64,000 bases of DNA from Isoetes taiwanensis (GCA_021234155.1 JAJEKV010000008.1:7772445-7836444); one strand, 5' to 3'; shown: positions 22,747 through 33,683, numbered from the stretch's first letter. Program-made: numbers and translations. Notes: generated by a model not told the origin, from the sequence alone.

Positions 22747-24652
22747 CTAGAAATGGTGCCCAGCGTTGCTGGGCATAAGCTGAGAAACTGTAAATGATAC
22801 ATTGTACTAATGAGAGAATAACCTAAAAGTACATCATTATTACACACGACACTATTCTCTGTACCCTTTGCCATTTGCTCTACCCCGTTTTTACCTTTTT
22901 CCTTTTGCCCTTTCCTTATTTTTCTTACACGTTTTCTTTTCTTTTTTCTTTTTCTTTTTCATTTGTTCCACACATCCTCCCACCACCCCTCCCCTGCCCT
23001 GCTTCCCTTTCTATTTTCGTTATGGACTTTTTCGTTCCCTTTTCCTCTTCCCTCCATGCCCTTTTTCCCTTGCCCTTTCCCTTTTCCTATGCCACATTTT
23101 TTCTCATGTGCCGCAATTCTTTTTTTCCCCAGCCTTTCCCTCTTCCCCCTTTTTTTTCCTTTTTCCCTTTTTTCATGCTTTTTTTTTTTCGTTTCTTTTT
23201 CCCCTTTCTTCACCCTTTCCCTCTTCCAAGTTCTCCCTTGCCCATTCCTCCTTCCATTTTCCCGCTCCCCTTTCCCAAGGTCCCTTTCCCCCTCTCTCTT
23301 TTTTTCCCTCCCCTTCCGCTTTTCACATGCTCTTTTCCTTTCCTTGCTCTCCACCTTTTTCTTGATCCCCTTTTTCCCTTCCCTTTTCCTCCTTTCTCCA
23401 ACCTTTTATGGGGGCTCTTCACCTTTTCACCCCGCCCTTTTTTTCGTTCCTTTTTAAAGGGGATTTAATTTTTTTCCTTATGTTTTGGACCATGCCATTT
23501 TTCCCTCTCCATTTTTCCTTTCCTCACCCTCTCTTCTCCTTTTTTTGGGGTGGTGTTTTTTTATATATTTGGATGTTTTTTTTTCAAAAAATTTTTTACC
23601 TCTTCCCCTTTTCCCTTGCCCTTTCCCCCTTCCCTTTTCACCTTTTCCTTTTTCCCTTTCTCTTTTTTTTCTTTTTTCCCATGCCCTTCTCCCCACCCTT
23701 TTATGTTCTCATTTTTCTCTTCCCTTCTCTTCTTTTTCCTACACTTTCCCTTTTGGATTTCTTGTGGTGAAAAACCAAAGTCCCTTCCCTTTCCCCCTCT
23801 TTTGACATTCCCTTTCCCTTTATCTTTTCCCAAGCCACTTTGCCCTTCCCCTTTCTCCTTTCCTCACCCTTTCCTTCTTCCCCTTTTTCCCATGCCATTT
23901 TCCCCTTTCCCTTTCTTTTTTTTCTTTATTCCCCAAACCCGGCAAAAAGATTTTTCCATTTTCTCATCCCTTTTCCTTTCCCCCTTTTTCCTTTTCCATT
24001 TCCCTTTCTTCCTTTCCTCGTCCTCTTTCCTCACCTTTTCCCTCTAACCTTTTTTCCATCCTTTTATTGATGCCCCTTTTGCTTCTCTTTTCCTCTTTCT
24101 TCAATCCCTTTTCTCTTCTCCTTTTTCCCGTGCCCTTTCCCCTTTCCTTTTTTCCCTTTATCTTGTGCCTTTTTTCCATGTTCCCTATTCTTCTTTGCCC
24201 CTCACTTTTTCTTTTTCGTCCCCTCCTTCTTCCCACCCTTTTCCTGTTCCCCTTTTCCCTTACCTTTCCTTTTCCCACCATTTCCTTCTTTTCTTTTTCT
24301 CAGTGCCCTTTTTCTCTTCCCTTTCCCCCTCTTTTTTCTATTTCTTCTCTTTTTTCCCATGCCATTTTACCTTCCCTTTTCCCCGTTCTTTGTCCTTTTT
24401 CTTTTCCCCTTTTTTCGATGCCCTTTTTTTCTTTCCCTTTTCTCCTCTCTTTTTTTCCCTTTTACCTTCTCCCTCTTTCCTTTCCTTTCCTACCTCTTTC
24501 CTTTTCTTTTCCCCTTAAGAGATCAAATCATGACGAATCATAGTGGTGGAAGGTCGTGGAATAAATCTCGGCCTTCAAATTCAATGAGATGATCTTAGCC
24601 ATTCAAATTAGAGCTTGATCCATTCAATACGGTATAACATTATAATATAAGA
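22747..24652 (-). mobile_element. Helitron A (non-autonomous, purine-tract type)
   Basis: On the minus strand it begins TCTTATATTATAATG at 24652, preceded by A. It ends with the hairpin gcccagcaacgctgggc (22758-22774), then accatttCTAG at 22747, followed by T. TC at the 5' end, a GC hairpin about ten bases before CTRR, and insertion between A and T are the classic Helitron signature. It encodes no Rep/helicase, so it depends on another element. The interior is almost entirely the asymmetric tract described separately. Confidence 0.85.
22862..24515. repeat. Pyrimidine-rich (+) / purine-rich (-) minisatellite in Helitron A
   Basis: About 1.65 kb is nearly pure C/T on the plus strand, punctuated every 60-200 bases by 'catgcc' (on the purine strand GGGCATG). 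Long open frames here in several frames are composition artefacts rich in Phe/Pro/Ser or Lys/Gly/Glu and are not genes. Confidence 0.9.
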
Positions 24653-25496
24653 TAGCAAGATAAAACTACATTCAAATATATAGATGTTGTAAGAGATTGA
24701 TCAGAAATTATACCATACAAAAGGCAGCATCACCCTTTTGATTCTCTTGATTCTCTATTCATCTATCTTGACCTTGTTCTATTATACTAGTAATGGTGCC
24801 CAGTGTTGCTGGGCATAAGTTGGGAGCCTATAAATGTTTTGGTCGCAATGAGGCAAAACTTGGAATCATGTACATGTTTTGGTCGTAATTAGAAAAACAT
24901 GTAGTAATAATCCAACTATTTTAACTTTTGATCTGGAAAAGTTAAAAGACTTGGGTAGTAGGTTGTACACAGGAAAAAACACAGAGGTAAGTTGTACACA
25001 AAAGAATTTATAAACGTCTGAGGTGGCATACTATAATAGAGCATCCGTATATGGCATCTCTAATGGGAATTCTCGCAAATATGTCAAGCTAAATAAGTTC
25101 TTTGCTTGTTTTCAATTTGATGTTCTGAATGTGATCAAAGGCCTCATATCATGTCTAGAATGTCTAACATGTCTGAATGTGATCAAAGGCCTCAGATCAT
25201 GTCTAGAATGTCTAACATGTCTAAAATGTTTAACATATGACGGCATTGTTTAATTCCCATGCATTGAATATTTTATTGGGGCATTATAAGCAACATTTGA
25301 AATTAGAATCCAGTGAGTGAGAACCAACATAGCATTAAGCAAGAGTTTAGTGAGTGAGAACCAACATCTATCTCTCATAGTATGCCTCTATGCCTCCAGA
25401 GAAATAGCTTGATAATTAATTTTGGCTTATTGCCTTCTTTGTCTGTCTAGAAACTTGATGCATCCCCAAATTTGATGCAAACCCATTATTTGAACA

Positions 25497-25682
25497 TCAA
25501 ATGGCACTACTTCCCCTGCTCAAAGAAGTCCGTGAGACTGTACTTCCATTAGCACTGCTAACTGATATGAGATTTACAATTAGCTGGATTAGATCATAAG
25601 CACAAAGTTGGTCAATTCTTTCTGCCGAATTCGCAAAGGAATCTGCAATACGTGTAAGGCACATAGAGGCATGCTCTACAAC
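25497..25682 (-). pseudogene. Captured exon fragment of UPL3/UPL4-type HECT E3 ubiquitin ligase (ARM region)
   Basis: After an acceptor-like AG at 25683-25684 (tatcag|gttgtagag), the minus frame reads VVEHASMCLTRIADSFANS, then AERIDQLCAYDLIQLI and LISVSSANGS. This closely follows the Armadillo-repeat segment of plant UPL3, 'EHASVCLTRIAEAFASS.DKLDELC'. In the intact protein this N-terminal domain binds substrates of the ubiquitin ligase. No HECT domain is nearby and the fragment ends in stops, so it is not functional. Its place inside a Helitron, with its splice border kept, argues for DNA-level gene capture. Confidence 0.7.
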
Positions 25683-25761
25683 CTGATATGCAGCCAAAGT
25701 TCAAAGAGTTAGGTCTAAAATAGATTTAATATTTGAAGTAAAAAGAATGGTTAATGGTAAC

Positions 25762-26133
25762 TTAGAATCTTGGCTTTGCAAAAGCGTTGTCAAAATGGGC
25801 ACATCCAATGCAAATGCATTGTAGTGGACCTGTGACACGGCAATGGTTGCAGTGCAGAACTCCAGACTTGAAGGGCGCTTCCTCTAGAATAAACAAAGTT
25901 ATGGTGACCCCGTACTTCTCGGACTGCAAGGGAAGACACCATCTCTGCACTCCAGGTAACTGAGAAGGCAAAGTATGGGCAAACTCGTGTAGAAAGCAGC
26001 GGATATTGTTCCTAAAAGGGCCTTTATAAGTCACAGGGCATCCATGCGTAATAGATTCAGGCATGGAATTTAAGCAACAATAGGTTATATACGTGTCATC
26101 GTTGTCAGAGTACCTGATGTAAATGCGCATCAA
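25762..26133 (-). pseudogene. Captured exon of a PHD-finger (MS1/MMD1-like) protein
   Basis: The likely exon is 25830-26113, with acceptor catcag|gtactctg and donor CACAG|GTCC. It reads YCCLNSMPESITHG, YKGPFRNNIRCFLHEFA, VQRWCLPLQSEKYGVTITLF and LHCNHCRVT. The order 'GxFRxNVRxFL ... WC..L ... LHCxHCRxxG' matches the region before the PHD finger of plant MALE STERILITY 1/MMD1-type chromatin readers. Only this exon is present. Family recall is from memory; the exact paralogue is unknown. Confidence 0.6.
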
Positions 26134-26159
26134 AATGTGAGCTTTATTCTGATCATCAA

Positions 26160-27860
26160 GTAGAAATTCTTTCTTCTAAACAACTGTGTCTCAGAGGAGA
26201 TTATTTTCTCAATAAGATAAAGTTTACGTGACTTCTTAAGGAGGATTATTGAAGGCCTGCTACAGATATCAGAAGGTGTTGGTGATTGTCCCCTGGTAAA
26301 TTATTGGTATTGTTTAGAATTCCCTTCTTATACCCAGACTTGAAATGGAACTTTCGCTTTGCCGTGCAAGTGCTTAGTTCCAACTTCCCAATCCTTACAG
26401 GTTGTGAAATGCTCTCATGTAAGTCTATATATTGCTTGTGCTGACATTATGTATGGGGCTTAAAATAGTTCTAAGTAAGGCATCGACTTAGATAAACATT
26501 CGGAGCTCAATTAGATGATTTACCGCAACCCATTGCTTCAGCACGTGCATAGCAAAAGCTCAGCCTGCATTTGTAGTTCTGGCTCAAATTTAATTTGTAG
26601 GTATCAATGTACCCTGGCCTTCCTTGCAGCCATGGCTTTGCTTATGCAGAATATTGGCATATTTCCACTTTGTTTGGTTAGAAAGTATCCAAGCACTACA
26701 AAGACTTAAAAGTGTGGTTTTGGACAATCAATGGGAGTTGCATGATGAGTACTAATGCAATTGGTGAAGTTAACATGGCATTTGCCATATCTATCCAAGT
26801 TAGACATTTGATTAATACATAGAGTTTATGGAATAGTATACTGATGCAGGGTTTTTGGGATTGGAGCTTGGATGAGCTTGTCCTATATGATTTTCCTGCG
26901 ATGCTGAATGTAGCTTACTCTATGTCACGAAGTAAAATCGACTCACATTGGCTACTCACTGTATTTTCTGCATTCTGATGCTCAATCCCTATGCAATAAT
27001 ATTAGACAAAGTGATAATGTCTATTTATCACAATCTTAAAACATGTGTGCACAACAAAGAAGAAAACAATAACAATAGACTCGGTGAGATTGTTTAGGAA
27101 AGCATAGTTGATTTAACTTTTAAACTTAAAAGGGCTGAACAACTGCTGTAAGAGCAGAAAGAGCCACAATCTAATCTAGAAAGTTACCAAATAACCTCTA
27201 CAACACATGAATAGCTTCTTTCAACTTCTTCAATGCAAGGGGAAATAAGACATGTAAAAAATGCAATATGCATTCTATAGTTCTAACATACAATAAACTT
27301 AGACATTTGAAGACATGCACATAGTCTCAACAATCTAAAGTAGAATGAACACAAAATTCCAGTTACAAGTTTCCAACTTTAGCCCAATGCTTTGCTAAGC
27401 ACCGTTGCTATAAGCACATAAAGAGACATTACTTATGCTCTTTTTTCCTTAGCATCCATTTGGTCATATAGCAAATTTTTGAGTAAGTTTGCACCTCATC
27501 TCAATAAAGACCACGTATTGTTGACAGGTTCCCAACGTTACATGATCATGGCAACAAGACTAAAGCTTCCCCTTTCTTCATATGGGCCAAGCTTCCATAA
27601 TTATACGTTATAGGCCTGTTAACCCATTACCCATTAGGCTATATTGAATAGTAACTTCAAACTACAAGTTTGAACCAGTCTTAAATCACAAAAAAAATCC
27701 ACTAAGTCCACAGAAACGACATGTATTTTTTTGTGATATGGTTTTAAAATGTTAAAGACCCGGATATACCCACGGGGCTCCTCAAACTACTGGTAACACA
27801 TTATTATCCCATTGTTTGTGAACAATCACATAGAATGATCACAATAGGTGACCAATCAAT
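26160..27860. other. No gene recognised
   Basis: Short frames only. It may be the 5' part of Helitron C or unrelated DNA; I could not find a TC...TATATTATAA start on the minus strand here. Confidence 0.4.
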
Positions 27861-27867
27861 TGTAAAG

Positions 27868-27892
27868 CCCACCAACGGTGGGCAATTTACTA
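27868..27892 (+). mobile_element. Helitron-like 3' end with variant hairpin
   Basis: The hairpin gcccaccaacggtgggc (27868-27884) is followed by aatttactat, in register with the 'accattactag' of Helitron B. Both stem arms differ from the other Helitrons at the same base pair (GC changed to CG), so pairing is kept. The last base is T rather than G, so the end may be mutated. The body would lie to the left. Confidence 0.5.
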
Positions 27893-28009
27893 TAAGTTTC
27901 TATTTTAACTTGAGTTTGTTTGCCTTGAAATGAATTTAGAGCATAGAGAAATTAATGAGGTAATAGATTATTGATTTTGGGCTTATATACTTAGTTGCTC
28001 ATAAAACAA

Positions 28010-29825
28010 TCTTCTTATATTATAAAGTTTTAGCGTATGTCTTCAATCAAACCCTAATTTAGATAGTTGAGATCGTCTGATTGCATTCGAAGGCCGAGAT
28101 TTATCGCACAACTTCCCACCACCGTGATTGGCCATGCTCTGATCTCTTAAGAGGAAAGGGAAAATGGCAGAGAAAAGGGCAAAGTGAGAGGCAAAAAGGC
28201 ACGGGTAAAAGGGAAAAACGGAGAAGGGAAAAGGAAAGGGAAAAGAGCACGAAAAAAGGAAAGAAAAAAGAAATGGAGAAAAAGGAAGGAAAAAAGGACA
28301 CTATGAAAAGGAAAAGGGGGAAAGGGTGAGGACAAAATAAGGGAAAAGAAAAGGGGAAGAGAGGAAAAGGAAGAAAAATAGGGCAACGGGAAAAAGGGAA
28401 AGACAGAAACGGTGACAGAAGGGAAAAAGGGGAAGATAAGAATGATGGAGAGAAGGAAAAAAGGGCATGGAAAAATAGAAAGGGAAGGAAGAAGAAAAAA
28501 TGAGGCAAAAAAGGGAAAAGGGCATGAGGAAAAGGGAGAGGGAAATGAGAGAGGAAGGAGAAAGTGGCACGAGAAGAGGAAAAGGGTGAGGAAAGGAAAA
28601 AAAGAAATGGAAAAAGGGAAAAGGGAAAAGCGAAAAGCAAAAAGAGAACAGAAAACATGGAATAGGAAAAGAGGAAAAGGGAAAAGGGGAAGAGGGTGGG
28701 AAAAGGAGGAAAAAGGGCATGTGAAAAAGGTGGAAAAAATGGAATGGAAAAAGGTGGAAAGGAAAGAGGAAAAGGGCATGCAAAAAAGAGAAAAGGATGA
28801 AAAAAAGAAGGAAAAGGAAAAAGGAAATGGGAGGCGAAAGGGGAAAGGGGAAAGAAAAAAGAACACGAGGAATAAGGAGGGAAAATGGAAAAGAGGAAGG
28901 GAAAAAGGGCACAGAAAAAACTAGAAGAGGGAAAGGGTGAGGAAAGGGTAAAAATAAAGGGAAAAAGAGCATAGGGAAAGGAAAAAAAAAAAAAAAAAAA
29001 GGGGAATATGGACGGGGAAAAGGGGAAGAGGGTAGGGAAAGGCGGAAGAAAAGGCAAGTAAAAAAAAGTGGAAAAAAGGGAATGGAAAAATACATGGGAA
29101 AAAAGGAAAAGGAAAAAGGAAAGGGAAAGGGAAAGAGAAAAGGAAGGGGGGAAGGAAAGAGGAAAAGGGCACGGGAAAAAGGGAAAGGGTGGGGAAATGA
29201 TGAAAAAAGAAGGAAAGGGAAAAAGAAAAAGGGAGGCGGAAAGGGGGGAAGGAAAGGAAAAAAGGCATGAGAAAAAAGGAAGAAGAAAATGGGAAAAAAG
29301 AGACATGAGATAAAGAAGAAGAGGGTGAGAAGAGGAAGAAAAACATAAAAAAAAAGGTGGGGAAAAGGGAATGCAAAAAGGGCATGAGAAAAGGGAAGGG
29401 AAAAGAGAAAAGCAAAAGGAATGGAAAAAGGAAAGGGAAAAAAGAGCATGAGAAAAATGGGAAGGGTGGAGAAAGGTGAAAAGTGAAGGAAAAAAGCGTC
29501 AAAAAAGGGAAAGGGAAAGGGAAAAATGAGAAGGAGAAAAGGAAGGAAAAGAGGAGGGAGAAGAGGGTAAAAAAGAAAAGAAAAAAAAAAGAGAGAGAAG
29601 GAGAAAAGTAAATGTGCAGAAAAAATAAGAAAAGGGAAAAAAGAAAGTGTGTAAGAAAACGAGGAAAAATGGATATGCAGGATAGAGCAAAGGGAAGGTT
29701 ATCAAATGCACAAAAACCTCTTCTAGCCTAGATATGATGGACTTGGTTAATGAGTCTGAGCTGAATAGGTTTCCATCCACAAATGTTCCCAACATTTGCC
29801 CAGCAACGCTGGGCACCATTACTAG
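28010..29825 (+). mobile_element. Helitron B (non-autonomous, purine-tract type)
   Basis: It begins tcttcttatattataaag at 28010 after A and ends with gcccagcaacgctgggc (29798-29814), then accattaCTAG at 29825, followed by T. A start at 28013 is also possible. It lies in the opposite direction to Helitron A and shares the same ends and the same kind of tract. No coding capacity. Confidence 0.85.
28147..29690. repeat. Purine-rich (+) minisatellite in Helitron B
   Basis: About 1.5 kb of almost pure A/G, with recurring words 'aaaagggcatgagaaaa' and 'gggtgaggaaagg' every 60-110 bases. It is therefore a degenerate tandem array rather than a simple microsatellite. It includes A runs near 28987-29000. 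Confidence 0.9.
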
Positions 29826-29829
29826 TGTC

Positions 29830-30170
29830 ATAGAATGCTCTAGATAGTTCTAGAACATTTTGGAATGCTGATGGCTAAGGACCTCAATATAAAGATAGAA
29901 AGTTTTCTTGACTAGGGTATTCTAAAATACCCTTAAAAGTTCTAGATAATTCTAAAAAATTCTATAATGTTGTAGATATTTCTAGAACATTTTAGATACT
30001 CGTGTTTTGGAATGTTCTAGATTGTTCTACATGCTCATGGATAAGCACCTCATTCTAAAAATAGAAAGTTTCTTTAACTAGGGTGTTCTAGAATATTGTA
30101 AAAGGTTCTAGACAGTTGTAGAAAGTTCTATAATATTCTAGATAGTTCTAGAATATTTTAGACAGTCATG
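29830..30170. repeat. TCTAGA-rich degenerate repeat
   Basis: Variants of 'tctagatagttctagaacatttt' recur, including two larger blocks about 180 bp apart (each with 'tagaaagttt ... tgactagggtattctaga'). It resembles the right half of the repeat at 3180-3780. Confidence 0.65.
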
Positions 30171-30174
30171 GATA

Positions 30175-31227
30175 AGAAGCTCAATCTAAATATAAATAGT
30201 TTTTTTGAAATTTGGCAAAGATCCACGATAGAATGTTCCAAAATAAAAGTCATGTGGACCAGCAATGGGAAACAGACATAGCATTCTACCTTTACTTTTA
30301 ATAGTTATAGCTTTTAATATTTGTTCTTCATTCTTTTACATTGCTTCCACAACTTGAGAAGTTTGAAAATACAAATTTGAGTTCACCATTCCATGCAAAT
30401 GTTTATGAAATCAATAGAACGCGTAGTCTAACAGATAACTTGGAATGGACACTAAAAAGTTTACTCTAAACCTCAAGATCATGAGCATTGATTATTTTTA
30501 ATGAATAGAATAGTTCATGAGGTGCTTATATCCTGCAATTGAAACTGAAATCGATTAACATAAGGGAGGTCTTTATTTGAAAAAGAAGGTGGACCAGTAA
30601 TGGTCTTAGGTATACGAACCTTTCTTGATTTCTTGAGAACAAACGCTATGCTTTTTTTACGTGTTTGTTTTTGGGGTGATTCCATGTCGTGGTAACCTTT
30701 AATAATATGATTTTTTGGAGGATGACTTTGACTCATTTTGCTCCTAAATAGACATAAGCTATCAGTCACTTGTAATTGAAAAAAGAAAAAAAAATCAAAA
30801 CTTTATCATCAAGGCTAATGGACATTTTTCTTAGATAAAGCAAGTTGTCTACTGCTTATACTCAAAGTTTTAGGTCAAATTTTATTTCCCTACAAAAGTT
30901 AAAGATTTGATTTTGGAGAAGGTTTTTGAAAACCAGTATTGGTTCACAGAAGACAAACAAAAGTTTTGACCATGTCATGTGCAAACAACCATATCTTCCT
31001 TCTCAGACCCCGGATTGAGGTGAAGTCTTTTGTGTCTTACTCTCTAACTCGTGAAGAAAAATACAGAAATAATGAAAAAATTTATAAAATCGTCTTACCA
31101 AGATAGTTTTACTTTATCTAAACATGAAGCAAAACAAACTTGACCCCCTTGGTTTTACCTAAGCGTAACTCTTATGAATGGGGACCAATAGATTTTTAGG
31201 TATTTTTCCCATGCATCATGACTGCCA
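30175..31227. other. No gene recognised
   Basis: AT-rich. A minus frame at 30515-30769 (SQSHPPKNHIIKGYHD) has no recognised domain and is not supported further. Confidence 0.45.
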
Positions 31228-31819
31228 TCCTATATTATAATGTTATTTGGTAAGTATGTCGTCAACGAAACCCTAAAATTGACGGCTCAGATTTAGTTAG
31301 AAAGTTAGGTTAGGCGGTGGACGGAGTGCATCAAAAGAAGCTGTTGCAAGCGCTGCCAGGGCAAGATCGCCATGCTGCTAGGCCCAGGGCAAGATCGCCA
31401 TCTCCTCCACCAAATGGGGAAGTGTTCAGCATGGCTAAACAAACTACGGCTGGTTTAGGACTTGGAGCTGGGGGGCTTGGGTTTACTATGTTATGGTCCC
31501 TAAACTCGATCCAGCAATTGATTTCTTATGGTTCGTTTCTAATAACATGGGAGCTATGGTGTCTGGCTCCAGCAGGGGCGGTTCCACAAAGATGTCACTT
31601 GCTTCACAGCTTAATCCTGGAAAACGAGAATAGTCTGGAAATGTCCAAAAATTATGGGCACTAAAGATTGTTGCGGACATCTCCTCAAACAGCTCCAACC
31701 ATGTTCTTCCGACAGAACTACATGCATTCCCTCTTCTCCAGCCCTGCCCTGTGCCCGCTGGACAGAATATGTACTTGAAAGAGGTGTCTAAAATATGGAT
31801 GCATTCTTAGGCTTTTCTG

Positions 31820-32026
31820 CTTATTGCAACAAGAGAGCCAGAAAGCGAGATTCCAATAGAAGAGCTGCTTTCCCGATATCGCATGGTAAGGCTAACAATG
31901 ATTATTGTGTGCTTATACAGTATTCAGTATTCATGATTAATGCTTATACTCTGCAGGGGGAGGGGAGCAAAGAAGATGATTCAGGAAACGAAGACGTCAC
32001 AGGCAGTGAATTATCTTCTAATGATG
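31820..32026 (+). pseudogene. Unrecognised spliced gene fragment, acidic
   Basis: Two exon-like pieces are joined by a GT-AG intron (31886-31956). The first ends in ATREPESEIPIEELLSRYRM and the second reads GEGSKEDDSGNEDVTGSELS before a GTAGGC donor at 32027. The acidic 'PIEELL.RY' pattern is reminiscent of the linker of SWR1/PIE1-type chromatin remodellers, but this is a weak recollection. The retained intron fits Helitron capture rather than retroposition. Confidence 0.35.
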
Positions 32027-32259
32027 GTAGGCAGATTTTATCATGTTACTGCATTTATTTGGAAGTAATGTATGATATGTATGGGCTGAAGAGGGTTTCT
32101 CAAGCTGAAAAGAAAAATGATCAAGCATTTGATATGTTCTACAATTATCATTCCTTTTCTATCTTTGACTTTCTAGCTCTAACAAAGGAACGGACTGGTC
32201 TCCTTTGTAGTCATAACATCTACTCAATGGGAGGTCTGAACGTTTCTTATTTTGCACAG

Positions 32260-32459
32260 TTGCAAAGTGTGGAGTAGTTGACAATGTTTTTATATGGGCC
32301 GACTTTAAGCAAAGCAAGGACCTGAAGAAAAATGATGGAGCAAAAAGACAGAGGGTGACAGGCATTCCTAAATTAGATGATGCAAATGATGCTGGTGGCA
32401 AGAACTCAGAAATGTGTACTTTAATATTAACAGAGGGAGACTCAGCAAAACCTCTCGCA
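32260..32459 (+). pseudogene. Captured exon of DNA topoisomerase II (TOPRIM start)
   Basis: The exon is bounded by an acceptor (cacag| at 32258-32259) and a donor (gca|GTATGT after 32459). It reads VVDNVFIWADFKQSKDLKK, AKRQRVTGIPKLDDANDAGG and CTLILTEGDSAKPLA. The LTEGDSAK motif is the TOPRIM glutamate motif of eukaryotic type IIA topoisomerases, and the whole exon follows plant TOP2 closely. The frame is intact over 200 nt, but no other TOP2 exon is adjacent, so it cannot make the enzyme. The preserved splice sites point to copying of genomic DNA. Confidence 0.85.
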
Positions 32460-32788
32460 GTATGTAGAGTCGTAACTTGTCTTTTTCTCATATTATTCTT
32501 CGTTTTGCGTATCCCATCCAGTCGAGACAATCTTTCAATGGCATCCTTTCGCAAGTCAGCAGATGCAGTACAAGTTGCGACACCGACGTCTCGTTCACGT
32601 AAGATGTGAGCTCGAATTCTTGTTGCAGAACCATTTACCGATGAGTATCCACAAAACACACATTGCCACTCATTTACGCCAAACTCTTTCACAAACTCCC
32701 ATTCTGGGCCTCTTTTCCGACCCGCAACTCCAGCATCACACCACGGGACGTGGGCCAGTTGCGGTCCCGTGCGGGCCCGCGACGGCAC
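32440..32788 (-). pseudogene. BED-type zinc finger fragment of a hAT-like transposase
   Basis: The minus frame contains WEFVKEFGVNEWQCVFCGYS, then NGSATRIRAHILRERDVGVA and TCTASADLRK. Cys-X2-Cys, a Gly/Ala-Thr-Arg-Ile-X2-His and a later Cys reproduce the BED finger of plant hAT transposases, which binds transposon ends. The frame then meets the topoisomerase II piece and loses identity. Just upstream (33180-33660) lies the CGTCTG-rich array, a plausible 5' subterminal region. Confidence 0.65.
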
Positions 32789-33299
32789 ACGCAGCCCTCG
32801 CGACCTCTAGAGGTGGATGCATGATCACCGCCAGCATCTCCGTGAGGTAGATGCGACCGCGAGCCACTATTGCTCTGGACCGGGCCGACAATGTCTCTTA
32901 TCCGACTCCTTGATTACACGAACTAAAGGAAGACGATATATGCAAAGGAGCAAGCTCACAATGTATATGTTACGCCGACGTTCCGCGGCGAGAATCAAGG
33001 GGGGGTTGGACGGACCCTATAGGATATTCTATGGAAGCGGATGCTAACCCAAGGTCGGAAACCATCGGGACGGAGTAAACTCATGCTCCAAAGATCCAAC
33101 GCCGCTCGCGGATCAAAAACGACACCTCAAAGGCAAACCGCTTCCCAAGGAGTATTTTGACTCAACCCGGGCGGTCCAACGCTCGAGGTGAATTCTAGGG
33201 CTAATCACATTTTTCTTATATATACTATTAATGAAGGCCACAAAACAGGCCAAACAGTTGGCGCAAATTATTTTTTGCTTAGTAAACCGGGCAAAACAA

Positions 33300-33660
33300 A
33301 TGAAAATTTTCAGCCGTGCGAAAACAACAAAACCACAGACGTCTGCCGAAAATATTTTCAGACGCTGAAATCTTCGGTTTGCGACGCTGGGGCTTGATTC
33401 ACAGACGCCGGTTTAATATTTCGCGTCGCGCGAAAACAACTAAACCGCGCGACGCCGAAAATATTTTCAGCGTCGCTGTGGCGTGGTTTTTCGCAGACGT
33501 TTGTAATTTGTTTCAAGGTGACGCCGAATCGATTTCGCGACGCTGAAAATATTTTCGCGCGTCGCTGATTTTGTTGTTTTCGTCAGACGCTGTAAATTTT
33601 CTCGACCGAATTGTTTTTGCCGTATTTTTTGCGTTTTATACGGCAAATTTGTGCCGTATC
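33300..33660. repeat. GC-rich array of CGTCTG/TTTTCAGCGTC words (island 1)
   Basis: Words such as 'aaaatattttcag', 'cagacgc' and 'tttcgc' recur in both orientations in an otherwise AT-rich area. A similar array is at 41890-42190. Possible subterminal repeats of a hAT-like element. Confidence 0.6.
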
Positions 33661-33683
33661 ATTCAATTCATACGTATTCCGTA

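Larger units (their letters stand above)
24787..26160 (-). mobile_element. Helitron C, 3' end and body with captured exons (5' end not found)
   Basis: On the minus strand the hairpin gcccagcaacactgggc (24798-24814) is followed by accattaCTAG ending at 24787, then T. The element extends rightwards; 26160 is only the last position where I see captured gene sequence, not a mapped 5' end. It contains two different host-gene fragments in its own orientation, each annotated below. Confidence 0.7.
31228..32465 (+). mobile_element. Helitron D, 5' end with captured gene fragments (3' end missing)
   Basis: It starts TCCTATATTATAATG at 31228 after A, matching the Helitron A start. Inside, in the element's own direction, are spliced host-gene pieces including a topoisomerase II exon. 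Homology to that exon stops at its donor site and is followed within about 20 bases by a hAT-type BED region on the other strand, so the Helitron 3' end has probably been lost. No terminal hairpin was found. Confidence 0.55.

Noticed and set aside
22868-24543. Several long plus-strand ORFs (Phe/Pro/Ser-rich)
   Set aside because: They arise because an almost pure C/T tract lacks stop codons in many frames. Overlapping frames are all open and no domain appears.
28101-29831. Long minus-strand ORFs of 401, 382 and 239 codons
   Set aside because: Same composition artefact in the A/G tract of Helitron B; all three frames are open together.
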